A stretch of DNA of 64,000 nt from Durusdinium trenchii (taxonomy: Eukaryota; Sar; Dinophyceae; Suessiales; Symbiodiniaceae). Under the pieces are notes generated by a model. That model searched no databases and was not told the origin of the DNA. It saw only the letters and a list, made by a program, of their open reading frames with translations. Positions 28,929 to 39,271 of this stretch are shown here, in pieces. The position numbers and the translations under genes are program-made. Positions within the stretch are counted from its first letter, which is position 1. The number at the start of each line of letters is the position of its first letter. The stretch is taken from positions 1,073,036-1,137,035 of the forward strand of contig CAXAMN010014113.1 of the NCBI GenBank assembly GCA_963970005.1, read 5' to 3'.

Positions 28929-29147
28929 GGACGAAAGGGATCAAATGGTTTGAATCGCTTGTCTATGCTTGAAGTCTCCCTACCCTAGCCTTTTCCTGGT
29001 GCTTTGTGACACCTACCATAATCGGTACTGCTTTTTCGCGCATGGGCGAAAGTTCGAGCAGTGCTTGATCTCGTCCAGCTGTCCAGCTTCTGACGCAGAC
29101 AGAGACACACCTGCTGCACAGGCAGAGGCGGTCGACCAAGGCTGCAC

Positions 29148-29390
29148 TTGAAGCGGTCGACCACACGACCACTTGAAGCGGTTTGGCGTTTTGGTTTGGC
29201 GGTTGACCCTGTGAGCAAAATCAAACCCGCATTCATCGCTGATGAGTCTCTCTTAGGAAAACTATCTACTGTCAAAGGGGAGCCCAAAGAGCAAATGAAG
29301 TGGAGGACAAGTAACGTGGAAGAGTGGCCTTTCAACCAAGCTGATGAGTCATCTTTTCGTCTCCATCGCGCATCGGTCACGATGCAGTGA
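29148..29390 (+). CDS. C-terminal exon candidate, acidic/Lys-rich
   Basis: Reads D-P-V-S-K-I-K-P-A-F-I-A-D-E-S-L-L-G-K-L, then G-E-P-K-E-Q-M-K-W and V-E-E-W-P-F-N-Q-A-D-E-S to TGA 29388. No ATG at its start, so it is probably spliced. A 131-codon minus frame overlaps (28985-29380) but is Arg/Ser-rich. Confidence 0.45.
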   Translation: MKRSTTRPLEAVWRFGLAVDPVSKIKPAFIADESLLGKLSTVKGEPKEQMKWRTSNVEEWPFNQADESSFRLHRASVTMQ

Positions 29391-29501
29391 AGGTTGTTGC
29401 ATCAACCAACACATGGGCGTTGGGCCAAATGGGCTTCGACTCGGTTCGACCGAACCGTAGGCGTTCCAACCCCGTTCGGACGACTCAATAAGACCAGTCT
29501 A

Positions 29502-29588
29502 TACCAGGACCTTCCAAGGGGTGTCTATAAATAGCCTCTTAGAGCTTAAGGAGTGTCCAAAAACCACCGGACTTGGAAGGTCCTGGTA
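29502..29588 (+). mobile_element. MITE family 1, copy B
   Basis: TACCAGGACCTTCCAAG...CTTGGAAGGTCCTGGTA, a near-perfect inverted repeat of about 17 bp. Interior GTGTCTATAAATAGCCTCTT and GTGTCCAAAAACCACCGGA. Confidence 0.88.
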
Positions 29589-29859
29589 CTTATTGGTTGG
29601 GTGTCTCATGGTGTCTTCCCACTCGAAAAATACCAAATGTTTCCCCTACATCATGTAGCTTTTTCATAGGGCCACAGTATGGGTCTGGGATGGTCTGCTG
29701 AACACTACATAGCGTGGACCTCGCGCATGGTTTGAAACCTCAGCTTCGATTTCGACTGTTGGAAGGCTACACACCCTCAACCTTAGGACATTTTCCTATC
29801 TTATAAGGTAGGCTGTATATAGAAGGCTATAGCTTACTCCAAGGCAAGAGTAAGGATCG

Positions 29860-30177
29860 TCATCCTCCGATCTGAGGCGTTCCGCGCAATTGGCTAGGAG
29901 AGTTCAACAGTGTCTCGTGTTCTGAAAGATGAAATCGAATGAAATCGATACCTATTGGACAACCCCCTGGTGCCGAATATGGTCCGATAGCCTTTGCTCC
30001 AAACATTTCGGAGCTCCGTATGCTGGAGACCAGAAATGCCCTTCCGCTGGAGCTCCGGAGGACCTTCCGCTGGAGCTCCGCCGGAGCATTTTGGTGACCT
30101 ACCTCGATGAGGACGGCGGCAGCCGGCACCGTTGGGGTGGGAGGCCACGCCCCCTCCCGGGTGGCCATCGTAACTGA
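29860..30177 (-). CDS. GC island open on both strands
   Basis: Minus 102 codons: V-P-A-A-A-V-L-I-E-V-G-H-Q-N-A-P-A-E-L-Q, then A-K-A-I-G-P-Y-S. Plus (29929-30177): A-P-E-D-L-P-L-E-L-R-R-S-I-L-V-T-Y-L-D. Both are credible. The sequence has a repeated GGAGCTCCG motif at 30005-30090. Confidence 0.28.
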   Translation of the reverse strand, partial: SVTMATREGAWPPTPTVPAAAVLIEVGHQNAPAELQRKVLRSSSGRAFLVSSIRSSEMFGAKAIGPYSAPGGCPIGIDFIRFHLSEHETLLNSPSQLRGTPQIGG

Positions 30178-30571
30178 CGAGTCTCCACGAGGTCTGGTGT
30201 GTCAGACATCGGTCGTGAAGAACCGGTGTTGTTTCTACCCAAACGCTCCGTTCACAGCTCTTGGTCCCTCAAAACCGGGATTTCAGGGTCCGGACCCCTA
30301 CTTAGGAGGGTCCATGAGCGTCTGGGTAGATGAAAACCCATCGGTCTGGCGCCCAAGCGAGGCGTCCGCTCATCGTTCGCTCGTGGCCAACCGCCCAACG
30401 CAGCTCCCGGTGCCAGCGATCCGGATGGGATCCAGCGTGGTCCTTGACCGTGACCAGCGTGGTCGGTGTAAAACGGCTGAAGTCACCTGGCGGTGTGTCT
30501 CTTTGACCAAGCGGCCATCACAGATTGGACTGATGCCCATTCAGTTCCTCTTTTTGATGGAACCCATATAG
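30107..30571 (+). CDS. 154-codon open frame
   Basis: ATG-started in the previous island; reads M-S-V-W-V-D-E-N-P-S-V-W-R-P-S-E-A, then V-L-D-R-D-Q-R-G-R-C-K. Its 3' end overlaps the 30483 exon in another frame, so the true exon probably ends before 30480. Confidence 0.3.
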   Translation: MRTAAAGTVGVGGHAPSRVAIVTDESPRGLVCQTSVVKNRCCFYPNAPFTALGPSKPGFQGPDPYLGGSMSVWVDENPSVWRPSEASAHRSLVANRPTQLPVPAIRMGSSVVLDRDQRGRCKTAEVTWRCVSLTKRPSQIGLMPIQFLFLMEPI

Positions 30572-30659
30572 CCTTTGTGCACATCAAAGGCTTCATCACC
30601 GACCTTCAGGAGATGATGATCGTCCGTGACGAGTCTGGAGTGGCAGAGGCAGAGTCTGG
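30483..30659 (+). CDS. Exon, unknown protein
   Basis: Between GCTGAAG and TCTGG|GTAAGC the frame reads C-L-F-D-Q-A-A-I-T-D-W-T-D-A-H-S, then F-D-G-T-H-I-A-F-V-H-I-K-G-F-I-T and L-Q-E-M-M-I-V-R-D-E-S-G. It has the balanced hydrophobic/acidic composition of a folded domain and a clean GTAAGC donor. It ends in phase 2. No family could be assigned. Confidence 0.5.
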
Positions 30660-30844
30660 GTAAGCGGGGGGGGGTTGGTCATGTCATGAAAGAAATTCTT
30701 GACAACTTAGGGAATTTAGTTTGGGTCCTCACTGCTGCCAGGGGTACGTTTGATTTGGGGAGTGTATAGCTCCAATCTTTCAAGTTACTATAGTCCCTCG
30801 AAATTCCCTCTAAAGCAGACACCTACCAGTGACACTGTTCGAAC

Positions 30845-32466
30845 ACGTCCTCGCCAGCCCGTCCTTGCCGCCGATCCGCCGATCCGGGCCATGGTCTCCG
30901 CGAGGTGCTGGTGAAGGAACTGTCAGCCGTCGCTCCCAAGATGGTTCCTGAAGAGCAGGCGGGTCCCAGCCGTGCTCGAAAGACGGGAAGACGAGCTGAC
31001 GGCTCTGTCGTTGGGAGACGCCGAACTTTCTTGAAGCAGCGGTTGGTTCGAAGGTTTGTCGAATTGCTGGGCCAAGAGGTGATGCCCAAAGAATTTGGGA
31101 GTTTCCCCCCAATGGACGAATTCCCGACGAATCTCTTGGGACACGGTCGGTCTCGACCGAAATGAAGAAAAGCTGGTTGGTCGACCTAGGGCCGCATTCC
31201 CTCAGCCCTTGTCCGGTGCATCTCAGCATCCTCTGAAGCAGATTTATCTGCGCACGCGCTATTAGCGGCGCCGAAGATCTGAAGGAAGGCCGGTCACGAA
31301 AGGAGCGGTAAGAGGTGGATGCCACACAGAGAGGCGCCGCATAGGGGACAACAACACCACGCAGAAGAGGACAGGTGAGCAGCTGCAAAAAAATAAGGCT
31401 CAGAACCCTTGAGGTTTTGACATGGGCTGGCCAGGGAGCCATGTGAGCCATGTACATTCTTCTGTGGGTTTCCCAGCCGTTATATCGACGCGGGTTCCAG
31501 CGGCGGTTTTTGTGGGCGCGTGGTTTTTCCATGTGGTTTCCATTTGTGTTTAATTCCATGTTGAAAGACATTGAAAGACTATAAATGTCAAACGATATCT
31601 ATGCCAGGACCGACTAAGAGGTGTCTATAAATAGCCTCTTAGAGCCTAAGGAGTGTCCAAAAACCACCTCTTGGAAGGTCCTGGTATATACCCATGCCAA
31701 GTAGAAGAAACCCACCAGGCACCAGTTGACTTCAGCCTTCACTCGCTGGCTCTTCAGCCTTTTTTTGTAACCAAGATGGACCTGGGCAGGTGGAGGTGAC
31801 CAACATGAGCAACACCAGCTCCACCGTGGCGAAGGATGTCATCAGCGAGGAAGGCGCGGAAGGCTCTTACGCGAAACGCCTCGCCGGCGCCGAGACGACG
31901 CGAGTTACGCGAGAGCTGGGGTGGGGCAGTGGGTGGGGCGGGTGGCGACGAATGCCGAATCGAACCTTCCGGATTTTGAAGGGCCAAGGTCCCGGCTTGG
32001 AAGGGTGAAGACATGGGTGAAGCCACGGGGTCCGAGCTGTTCAGTCCTACCACAAGAGCGACCTCTGACTGAATGTCATCCAGATCCATGAGTGGGTAAG
32101 AAGGGGATGGCTATAGCTCCCAGTCCATTTGATTGGACTAGCTGTGTGTGTCAGAGCCTTTCACACAATACTCCAACAAGATCCACTTAGATATAAGAAC
32201 CCTCCCCTGTTTCCCAACTTCGCTGTCTCTGAAATCGTCCTCCTGTCCTGGTCTGGAAATCACCAGCCTCCCATGGCGCTCAGCGCAGTCCGCAGTCCAG
32301 GCCCACCCCGCAACCCGCTCCGCTCCTCGGTGACGCGTCGGTGACGCGTCGGACGACGCCCTCCGCAGACCGGGCCTTGTTGGACGCCGCCGAGTCCGAG
32401 GCGCGAGACGGAGGGGAGTCGCCCGGGGCGGAAGCGGAAGCGGAAGCGAGGATGGTCCGACAGTGA
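30845..32466 (+). CDS. Three-exon gene model with an acidic C-terminus
   Basis: Exon about 30845-31077 (E-V-L-V-K-E-L-S-A-V-A-P-K-M, then F-L-K-Q-R-L-V-R-R-F-V-E-L-L-G-Q-E) ends at GTGATG; the frame stays open to TGA 31163. Exon 31790-31920 follows CTGGGCAG (E-V-T-N-M-S-N-T-S-S-T-V-A-K-D) and ends GCTGGG|GTGGGG in phase 2. Exon 32301-32466 follows GCAGTCCAG, starts with the single matching base and ends at TGA 32464 in an Ala/Glu repeat (A-E-A-E-A-E-A). The last two exons match in phase; the first join is weaker. MITE copy C lies in the first intron. Function unknown. Confidence 0.42.
31602..31686 (+). mobile_element. MITE family 1, copy C
   Basis: TGCCAGGACC...GGAAGGTCCTGGTA with the GTGTCTATAAATAGCCTCTT interior of copy B. 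The left end has lost the CTTCCAAG part. Confidence 0.85.
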
Positions 32467-32479
32467 ATGATGTGGTGGG

Positions 32480-32740
32480 TTTGAAGCCTATTGAGGGAGG
32501 GAGCGAGAGAGAGAGAGAGGGGGGGGGTGTCCACTCTCTCACAAAGACTTGAGAACATGGGGCAAGTGCATCAGTCCTTGGCTGGTTCATTGGCCCTTGC
32601 GATCAGCTACCATGTGGGAATGTGGGAGGACGAGTATGTGGCAGTGAATCTTGTATGATCACGCCAACCGATGAGTTTTAGCAGACCTGGGGGCCACATG
32701 GTCTTGGTTGAAGCGGTTGAAGCTTCGAGATCAAGTGGAT
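32480..32740. other. (GA)n/poly-G then spacer
   Basis: Short GAGAGA and G-run at 32500-32528, then nothing recognisable. Confidence 0.5.
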
Positions 32741-32747
32741 CATATTA

Positions 32748-32840
32748 TACCAGGACCGAAACCAAGTCCGGTGGTTTTTGGACACTCCGAATAAGCTCTT
32801 TACGAGGCTATTTATAGACACCTCTTAGTGACTCCTGGTA
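32748..32840 (-). mobile_element. MITE family 1, copy D
   Basis: TACCAGGACCGAAACCAAG left end, TAGTGACTCCTGGTA right end; interior TCCGGTGGTTTTTGGACACT and TTTATAGACACCTCTT. The right TIR is of the AGTCAC type seen in the 47276 element. Confidence 0.85.
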
Positions 32841-33021
32841 TATGGGTTCCGAGTTGCATTGGGTTCCCAAATTCCGAGACTTGTCCAGTCACACAAGTGC
32901 CGAACAGGAAGTCGGGGTGCTGAAACCCACCGGCCGAATAGGACGAGCCGGTCACCAGCCCTGGCCTCCATGTGACCAACCGTCGTCGTCTTTCCACAAG
33001 CCAAACAAGAGATCGTCGCCC

Positions 33022-33073
33022 CCAAGAGACACGGCAGGTCTCCACCTGAAGAGACACGGCAGGTCTCCACCTG
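33022..33073. repeat. Tandem duplication, about 26-bp unit
   Basis: AAGAGACACGGCAGGTCTCC (plus ACCTG) occurs twice in direct succession. Frames on both strands cross it (32842-33114 +; 32825-33070 -, with C-L-A-C-G-K). Confidence 0.8.
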
Positions 33074-33119
33074 ACGCGAGTACCAAGTGCGAGAGAGTGA
33101 CCCCTAGGCCCTAGCGGAT

Positions 33120-34160
33120 CAAGCGCCCAAAGTCAGGATCAAGTGCAGAATAGACTCAAATCAGATAGCAACAGATATTGTTGGACCCAGAATCTTTTTG
33201 GTCCCAAACCCCCTCAGATCACCAAAAACACCTCCCTCTTGAGCTCCAGCGGAGGCCTCCTAAAGCACTGGAGCAACCGGAAGAGCTCCAGAGGCAGGGA
33301 CCGTCAGGGTTCGGTTGGTTCTTTTTGAAACCACTAATGGGTCAGCACTGTGGGTGCATGCAAAGCGATCAAACAGTCTGATGGGAAGGCGTGAAAAATG
33401 GTTTGCACTGGCACTGATGTGTGTTTGCTTTGGTTATAAAGGTAGTACTCACAACATTCTCTGTGCATACGAGCACGTGTGTATAACTCAAAAATGAATC
33501 ACTTGCCCCAGCCACAGATGTTTGAACCCGCACCGACACTGAGGCCATGGTTGTTCCTGCGGCCGTTTCACCTTTGGCAGAACAATCTTCAGCCTGCAAC
33601 GGTCGGGCTCGAGCGGGATAGGGCTGGATCACAGGCTTCAGAAGTCAAATAATGGAGCTACAGTAAGATGGGCAAGAGCAAGAAAGGAGGTTGGATTCCT
33701 TTTCCATATGGTGGAGGTGGCAAAACTGGCGGCAACTACCAGCACGGCACAGGTTGAGATAAATTTTGAAGATATTATATGATACTATGTTGCCATCACA
33801 TGGCGTATGTTTATGTGTTTGTCCTCCAGGATGTTGGTCCATAAATGTGTTCTCAGTGTTCGGGCGTTCGCGCCGCATGGAGGACCTATCCTGGATCTTC
33901 CAACGACCAACAAATTCTAGTCTAGTAGTTTTGGTTATTGACCCGGTTTTCCACGCAAACGCCCGCAAATCAGCTCAACCGACAATACGACCGCAAATTG
34001 GCGCAAAACACACACAAAATCAGCAAACGACCACAAATTTCCGCAAATTTTGGCGCAAAACCAACAAACCGACCAAACCGACCATAAAAACCAAGATTTT
34101 TGTTGGTAGTTTTCCAGGTCGCCGCAGGGAAGCAGTTTCGTCGGTGTGTCCACGGCGTGG
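33120..34160. other. No clear gene
   Basis: Several short frames (33766-34236 + is the longest) but CAAA/CCGACC-rich low-complexity sequence at 33960-34100 accounts for much of them. Confidence 0.4.
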
Positions 34161-34162
34161 CC

Positions 34163-34251
34163 AAGGGTGTGAAGTGTCCGGTGGATACTTCACACCCTTT
34201 AACTTAAACAATCCCATAGGGTGTGTCGGACCCTAAGGGTGTGAAGTGGCC
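34163..34251. repeat. Hairpin plus third copy of AAGGGTGTGAAGT
   Basis: AAGGGTGTGAAGT at 34163-34175 pairs perfectly with ACTTCACACCCTT at 34187-34199; another direct copy is at 34235-34247. Confidence 0.75.
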
Positions 34252-34267
34252 AGGGTGGTTGAACAGT

Positions 34268-34388
34268 TCCCAGACACGACTTGTCTGGGACTGCCAGTCC
34301 GGACTGCCGATCAATTGGCCCCCAAAACCAACCACCCCAAGGCCGTTTTGAAGGCAGTCCGGACTGGCAGTCCCATAAGGCGTGTCTC
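34268..34388. mobile_element. Inverted-repeat element with 22-bp perfect arms
   Basis: 34287-34308 (GGGACTGCCAGTCCGGACTG plus CC) is the exact reverse complement of 34353-34374. Outside this, CCCAGACACGACTT and AAGGCGTGTCTCGGG extend the arms with a small gap. Arms also contain the self-palindrome CAGTCCGGACTG. No other copy noticed. Confidence 0.78.
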
Positions 34389-35007
34389 GGGCACGTCCGG
34401 GTGCCGGAAGAACAGTTCAGGGTGCAAAAGAAGTAGATCAGGGGTCAGATGGGTCAGAATTCCTAGTTAGTTGCACCATACCCTCCCCTCTTAGGATCTC
34501 GAACCCATGATATTCTGAGTCATGCGTGATTCAGCCAGATTAGATTGGCTTGCGATCCAGCCAGTCTCTCATTTTCAGCAGCACAATGCATTCCTTGCCC
34601 GTGAGAGACTAGCAGTCTCTCGCAGGCCTCAATGCTGCTTTGGGCCTCCTGGTTGGCGGGGGTTTTCCCCAGAAGCTATCCTCACTGCTCACAGGTTGAT
34701 GTACCGAGCATTCAATTCTGTTTGTATAGAAGGAAAAGAGTTTTGTGCCGATTCGTGTCGGGACTCAGAAAAGATCTACCTGGTTCTTTCCCAGTTCAAT
34801 GATGTATCATTTGGAATCTAGTCCCAGGGAAGGCTTCTGGTTGGCAGTGGGGAATATGTTTTGCATATCCAAGACTGTGGTTGACTATGGTTGACTGGTC
34901 AGTCAAGAATAATTGGGTGTTCACGAGCGGGATCCAGTGTGTAAAATTATATAACATTTATGGAATTGAATTTCACATATAGTCACACATATAATTAATA
35001 TATTAAA

Positions 35008-35724
35008 TTACATATATATTTCTGCATCAGATGCTCGACATGGTATCTTGGGGGCCCAAGAGCAGGGACCTTTTAGCGAAAGTTTTCCTTTTAGCGAAGC
35101 GGTGGCGAAAAGAAAACGAAAGAAAGAATGGAACAAAAGGGAAGACGATCCCTCTGCTTCAGCATGGTGCGACCACCTTGCGCTTGCTTGCTCGAGCCGC
35201 GCTTCGTTAGCGCTCCGAGATGTGTTAAAGAGCTGAAACCACGTGGACGAGAACCGTGCATCGTTCGCCAGTTCAGGAGCCATACGCATCTGAAGTCGTG
35301 TACAGGTCGTCCCATCTCCGGTCCGGAACCGGTCACGCGACGCACCGCGAGAAAAGGGATGGGCTTTGGGCGAAGTGATGACAGCGCGCGCCGCGGAGTG
35401 GATCGAACGCTGCGTGTGGTGGTTTTTTTTCTGGGGCCGCACTGCCCAGAATCGAAACGAAGCGCAGGAAATGGCTGTGTGGGGTTTGGACCCAGGGTGG
35501 TTCCAAGCTGGTTAATTCAAGGATGCTGCCAGTCATTTTCGTTGAAGTCCATCCGAGCGGTTGTGGTTTGCTCATGTTTGCTCCGGTCAGCATGCTTTTG
35601 GCATGGTGTGCTTGCTTTCGGTGTACTTGTCACAATTTCTCAGTGCGTCCCAATCAGTTCCACTGTGGAAACAGCAGCATGTTTGACGCCCGGGCGTCAA
35701 CATCCCTCAAAAGACAACTTTTGA
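35008..35724 (-). CDS. GC island, long frames on both strands
   Basis: Minus 35008-35442 (144 codons) reads M-A-P-E-L-A-N-D-A-R-F-S-S-T-W-F-Q-L-F, then N-E-A-R-L-E-Q-A-S-A-R-W. Plus 35128-35724 (198 codons) is longer but Arg/Cys/Pro-rich at first. The minus composition is better between 35150 and 35430. Confidence 0.33.
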
Positions 35725-35858
35725 GTGTCTTTTCAAGAACCTCTTGGGAACTGTCGCCCAATGTTGTCAAGAGTCTTGAGGATGGAAGGCCAAACTTGGC
35801 TTACAGGATTCGGATGTTGTTTCCCAGTGGAAATCATGAAAGTGAGTTGTGCGACTGA
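35523..35858 (+). CDS. 111-codon frame with hydrophobic N-terminus
   Basis: ATG-started. Residues 1-30 are hydrophobic with Cys; the second half reads S-L-K-R-Q-L-L-S-V-F-S-R-T-S-W-E-L, then V-V-K-S-L-E-D-G-R-P. It ends where the 35846 element begins, so the last residues come from that element. Could be membrane-targeted. Confidence 0.38.
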   Translation: MLPVIFVEVHPSGCGLLMFAPVSMLLAWCACFRCTCHNFSVRPNQFHCGNSSMFDARASTSLKRQLLSVFSRTSWELSPNVVKSLEDGRPNLAYRIRMLFPSGNHESELCD

Positions 35859-35957
35859 CTCGTCGTCGGGAATTTGTGGGTAGTGGGATCCAGAAAGAGA
35901 ATCTCTAGACAAGGGGCGAAACGCCACCCTCATTCCCTACGAGTCGCACCAGTCAGG
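35846..35957. mobile_element. MITE family 4, copy 1
   Basis: GAATCTCTAGACA-GGGCGAAA, then CGCCACCCTCATTCCCTAC is shared with 47545-47632. The left arm (GACTCGTCGTCGGGAAT) and right arm (ATTCCCTACGAGTC) form an imperfect inverted repeat. Confidence 0.68.
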
Positions 35958-36390
35958 AAAGTGAAGTGTTACATTTCTTTATCGAATGAAGAGGCGGACG
36001 GCAGAACAGTGTCGATGTCGATGCAATGTCCTACTTGTAATGGCAAGAAGCCCCTCAAACAGGGTGTTTTGCCTCACAGGCGAGCGAGTCCAAGGTAGAT
36101 AAGAAGGATCAGACTTGGATGGTTCTGGAATGCCCACTACTCTACCCCTGCAGGCTATGAAGTCCTTAGAAGTCCTATAAATTGTCCAACTGACCCAGTC
36201 AATTGGTTCCAATCCCTACCCAGTTGTCAGTTCATTCGTCCTTAGCGAAACTTTTGGCTTCTGTTTGGGAGATGGTTGTCCTACTCTTTCAAGACATGCA
36301 AGCACAGTCGCAGTGAACCTTCATTCTCCAGAAACCAGAAAAGCAATTCCTGTCGGGCAGTAGCTGTAGGCTGAAAAGCTGACTGGATCA

Positions 36391-36582
36391 TTGGATGATC
36401 TTCTAGAATCTCTTCTCCAACTTCAAGTGGAAAAGCTGGAAATCCATTCGGGGCCAGGAATTCGGTGCCCTTATTCTTCAGTTCGTGGTGGGCATAAAGT
36501 GTTCACCAAACTTGTTGATTTGCTGAATAGAGGGGACTCCTCCTGGCATATAGCTGTGCTGAAATCTCTCTCCATGTTTTGA
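36391..36582 (+). CDS. C-terminal exon candidate, Leu-rich
   Basis: Reads L-D-D-L-L-E-S-L-L-Q-L-Q-V-E-K-L-E-I-H-S, then G-H-K-V-F-T-K-L-V-D-L-L-N-R-G-D and W-H-I-A-V-L-K-S-L to TGA. The first helix has heptad-like Leu spacing, so a short coiled coil is possible. No ATG at the start. Confidence 0.43.
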   Translation: MDDLLESLLQLQVEKLEIHSGPGIRCPYSSVRGGHKVFTKLVDLLNRGDSSWHIAVLKSLSMF

Positions 36583-36585
36583 CAC

Positions 36586-37430
36586 ATGCACCATCATTCA
36601 GGGGCAGCGTGTGCGAAACGTGCATTCTCGGCTCAAGGTAGGCTTGGATTGGCACTTCATGATGCAGATATGCGTGCCGGTACTCAGGTATATAAATATA
36701 CAAACATACATCATCATGCATCCAAAGGCATGTATGGTCATGTTATATGCATCTTCGTAATGTGTACCACGTGCGGACCTGCTTTTTACTTTGCATCACT
36801 TCTCCATGTAGAGATGTGCTTTCTGGCACCAGAAAGCACCCAGTAGCTTGACTCGAACAAACTCAGATGGTGACAGGTGTGCAAAAATGCTCAGACTCCG
36901 GTTATGGTCGTCAGACGCCCCAGTCATTATGGTCTTCCCTCCAGTCATTTGTTAGAAGTTGCAGATCTTCCGAAACCCGTTCATGTTGAACGGTTCCTCC
37001 AGTGGATGGATGTTGAGCATCCCACTACGCACAAATAGAGGCTGAATCGCCGGGCTAGACAGATCGTTGACATCATGGCGTGGAAACTCCTGGAGTTAGA
37101 AGCATCATGTCTAGGAGCATCAGACATCTCAGCAAAGGGCTAGACCCCAAGCTTCAACCTTCACGATCGCCACCGCCATGGGGGTGCCTTGGCTTCAGGG
37201 CGGCCGGTGCAGTTTCTGGTGGCACATTGTAAAGCGCATCCCATACATTCCATACCAGAACATACAAGCAGCTGTGGGTGACAACCTGACTTGAAAGCCT
37301 TTGATTTATGTTGACCTCATTTGAGACGATGACCTCTACAAGTATGGGTCAATGTTGTCACGAAAGCTAGCGAAGCTAGCTGGAGTTACTCTTGCGATAG
37401 CAAGGTTTCTTTCGACCGGGTGCAAATCCT
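36586..37430. other. No convincing gene
   Basis: An 86-codon + frame (36586-36846) is weak. The rest shows neither repeats nor good frames. Confidence 0.35.
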
Positions 37431-37447
37431 AACCCCTGATTTTTCAG

Positions 37448-37560
37448 GTCGAAGACCCCCCCCCCTCCCCTCTCCCCTCTCCCCTCTCCCCTCTCCCCAC
37501 CCCACCTCCCCTCTCCTCCTCCTTGTCTTCCTCCCACCTTCCCTCCCTCCTCCCTCTTCG
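37448..37560. repeat. CCCCT-type pyrimidine tract
   Basis: CCCCTCT units repeated, then CCTCC-rich. Both flanking frames that cross it are low complexity. Confidence 0.88.
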
Positions 37561-37639
37561 CAAGTTCGACTCCGTCCTGTCGTCGCTCTTTGGCATGCGG
37601 TTAGCGTTGCGTATCTTGCGGCCGCGCTCGCTCACTCTC

Positions 37640-37706
37640 ACTGTCTCACTGTCTCACTGTCTCTCTCTCATCTCTCTCATCTCTCTCATCTCTCTCATCT
37701 CTCAGG
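37640..37706. repeat. CTCTCTCAT minisatellite
   Basis: CTGTCTCA units then four to five CTCTCTCAT units in tandem. Confidence 0.88.
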
Positions 37707-37987
37707 AGGATCCGGGCAAAGAGCCACATATAAAGGACTCTTCACCCCTGCCTCCAAAAAGAGCGCCGTGTTTTTTCCTACCTCGCTGCCCTCCACTTTC
37801 CCATTCTGGAGCGCTAGCTTTCGCCCCCCCCGTTGGCCTCAAGTTTTTCAACATGTGTTGACTGACTGGCTGGAGCCCGGAGGAACACGGGGACTCCCAG
37901 CTGGTTCTCGCTGTGTGTTTCAGGGCTCCGGGCCGTGAACTTGGATGCCTTGGTTGGGAAGGTTTAAGGCCCCAAAGCCTCAGCCTG

Positions 37988-38231
37988 AAGCAATGTGCCC
38001 AAGTCCCAGCCCAAGTCCCAAGTCACCCAGGTGCCTAGTCCTCACCCACCTCTGTGCGCCGAACAGCCTGCTCCGCCCGCCAAGGTGCCAATGCTCCGCC
38101 CCAGCGAGCCAGCGCGCACGACCGTCAATACCATGGTGCCTTCGTTGGCAGACGGAGCGGAGCGGTTTGGACGGACGGATCGGGCGGCAGACGGCGTCGC
38201 GGCGTCCGGATCGGCGGAAAGTTTCACGAAG
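37988..38231 (+). CDS. Exon candidate, Pro/Ala-rich
   Basis: After GCCTGAAG, 81 codons with high third-position GC: P-K-S-Q-P-K-S-Q-V-T-Q-V-P-S-P, then M-V-P-S-L-A-D-G-A-E-R-F-G-R-T and A-A-S-G-S-A-E-S-F-T-K at a GTGGGA donor. Probably a disordered linker of a larger protein. An alternative + frame (37945-38289) is Arg/Ser-rich. Confidence 0.42.
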
Positions 38232-38239
38232 GTGGGAGG

Positions 38240-38475
38240 ATGAAGATGGGGTTAGGGGTGGCCAGATTCCCCAGCTGGAGAACGTCTAACTATATATAAT
38301 ACTAATAGTAATAAGATCTTCAGTAATATAATCGTAAATAATAACAATTATTTGTGTGTATATATACATGTGTGTGTTTTTCTTTGACCAGGAGGTCTGG
38401 CCCTTGTCTACCTGTTTCAATTCGCATCCAAAATGGTGAACTCATGTGCTACTGATTCTACTAATTATACAAGTT
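38240..38475. other. AT-rich spacer
   Basis: TA- and TG-rich sequence (TGTGTATATATACATGTGTG at 38354) with no frame. Confidence 0.5.
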
Positions 38476-38573
38476 ACTACCAGCACCCTCCAACAGGTGC
38501 TTCCTGGTGACAACAGGTGCTCAGAAACCACCTGTTAGGGTCTCCAAACAACCTGTTGGAAGGTGCTGGTAGT
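38476..38573. mobile_element. MITE-like element with 23-bp TIRs
   Basis: Left arm ACTACCAGCACCCTCCAACA plus GGT; right arm is its reverse complement with one mismatch. Interior has two further ACAGGTG units. 98 bp. The outer TACCAG-ACC-TCCAA resembles family 1 TIRs, so the families may share a transposase. Confidence 0.85.
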
Positions 38574-38579
38574 GATGGA

Positions 38580-39030
38580 ATCTCAATGATTCATTCTGGG
38601 CAGTGTTGTTTGCTAGGCACAGGAGATGATTCCCTTGTACCTGTAGACACGTTTGTTTTCCATGTCATCAGCTCTCCATGTCATCCACTCCAGTTGATGT
38701 GCGGCAACCGCGTCTTCAGGGATGGATGCCTGTCGCTCCAAAATATTCAATGAATACGATCCAGGAACCTGTCCATTAAAGCTTGAGGGCACCCTTTAGT
38801 TGAGCTGTAAGCCCACATATGATGCCCCATCCAGATCACCCTGTGTCACAGCCAAGTCTCAATCTGAAAGCTGTAAGCCCACTCCCTGGGAAACCCTCTC
38901 CAGTAAGGCTCCATACCGCTACCCAGCACATGCTGAGTAAGCTTGGCTTGTCGGTGAGGTGAGATGTTCGCCCTTCAAAGGGAGGAGGATTCTTCTTCCG
39001 AACACCACGCGGGAAGAAAGAAAGGACATC
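38580..39030. other. No clear gene
   Basis: One weak + frame (38517-38753) overlaps the element. A GTAAGCCCAC motif occurs twice near 38807 and 38871. Confidence 0.35.
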
Positions 39031-39035
39031 CAGTC

Positions 39036-39145
39036 ACTATGACCAAGAACCTATGACCCAACTATGACCCAACCACCTATGACCAAGAACCAACCACCTA
39101 TGACCCAATATGAATAAGTTATTCCAAGAACCTATGACCCAACTT
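39036..39145. repeat. CTATGACC(C/A)A minisatellite
   Basis: At least six CTATGACCCAAC / CTATGACCAAGAAC variants in tandem with CCAAC spacers. Confidence 0.85.
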
Positions 39146-39271
39146 CTATCCATTTTCGTGCCCACTTTCGGGCACAGCCTGTGAGAAAGCTATGGCGGGC
39201 AAGAGAGAAAGCTATGGCATGCCAGTGGGTTCTCGGGTTGAAATTTAGACCCAAAGATCAGAAGATGTATC

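Noticed and set aside
30810..31571. 253-codon minus-strand open frame with a hydrophobic stretch
   Set aside because: Antisense to a better + exon at 30845-31165. The part at 31200-31560 cannot be excluded, but I see no splice or domain support.
36617..36638. CATTCTCGGCTCAAG followed by GTAGGC, reminiscent of the dinoflagellate spliced-leader 3' end
   Set aside because: Only about the last eight bases match exactly, with an indel and a mismatch upstream; no SL RNA gene context.
37444..37938. Frames across 37.4-37.9 kb (172 and 112 codons)
   Set aside because: Mostly translated CCCCT and CTCTCTCAT simple repeats.
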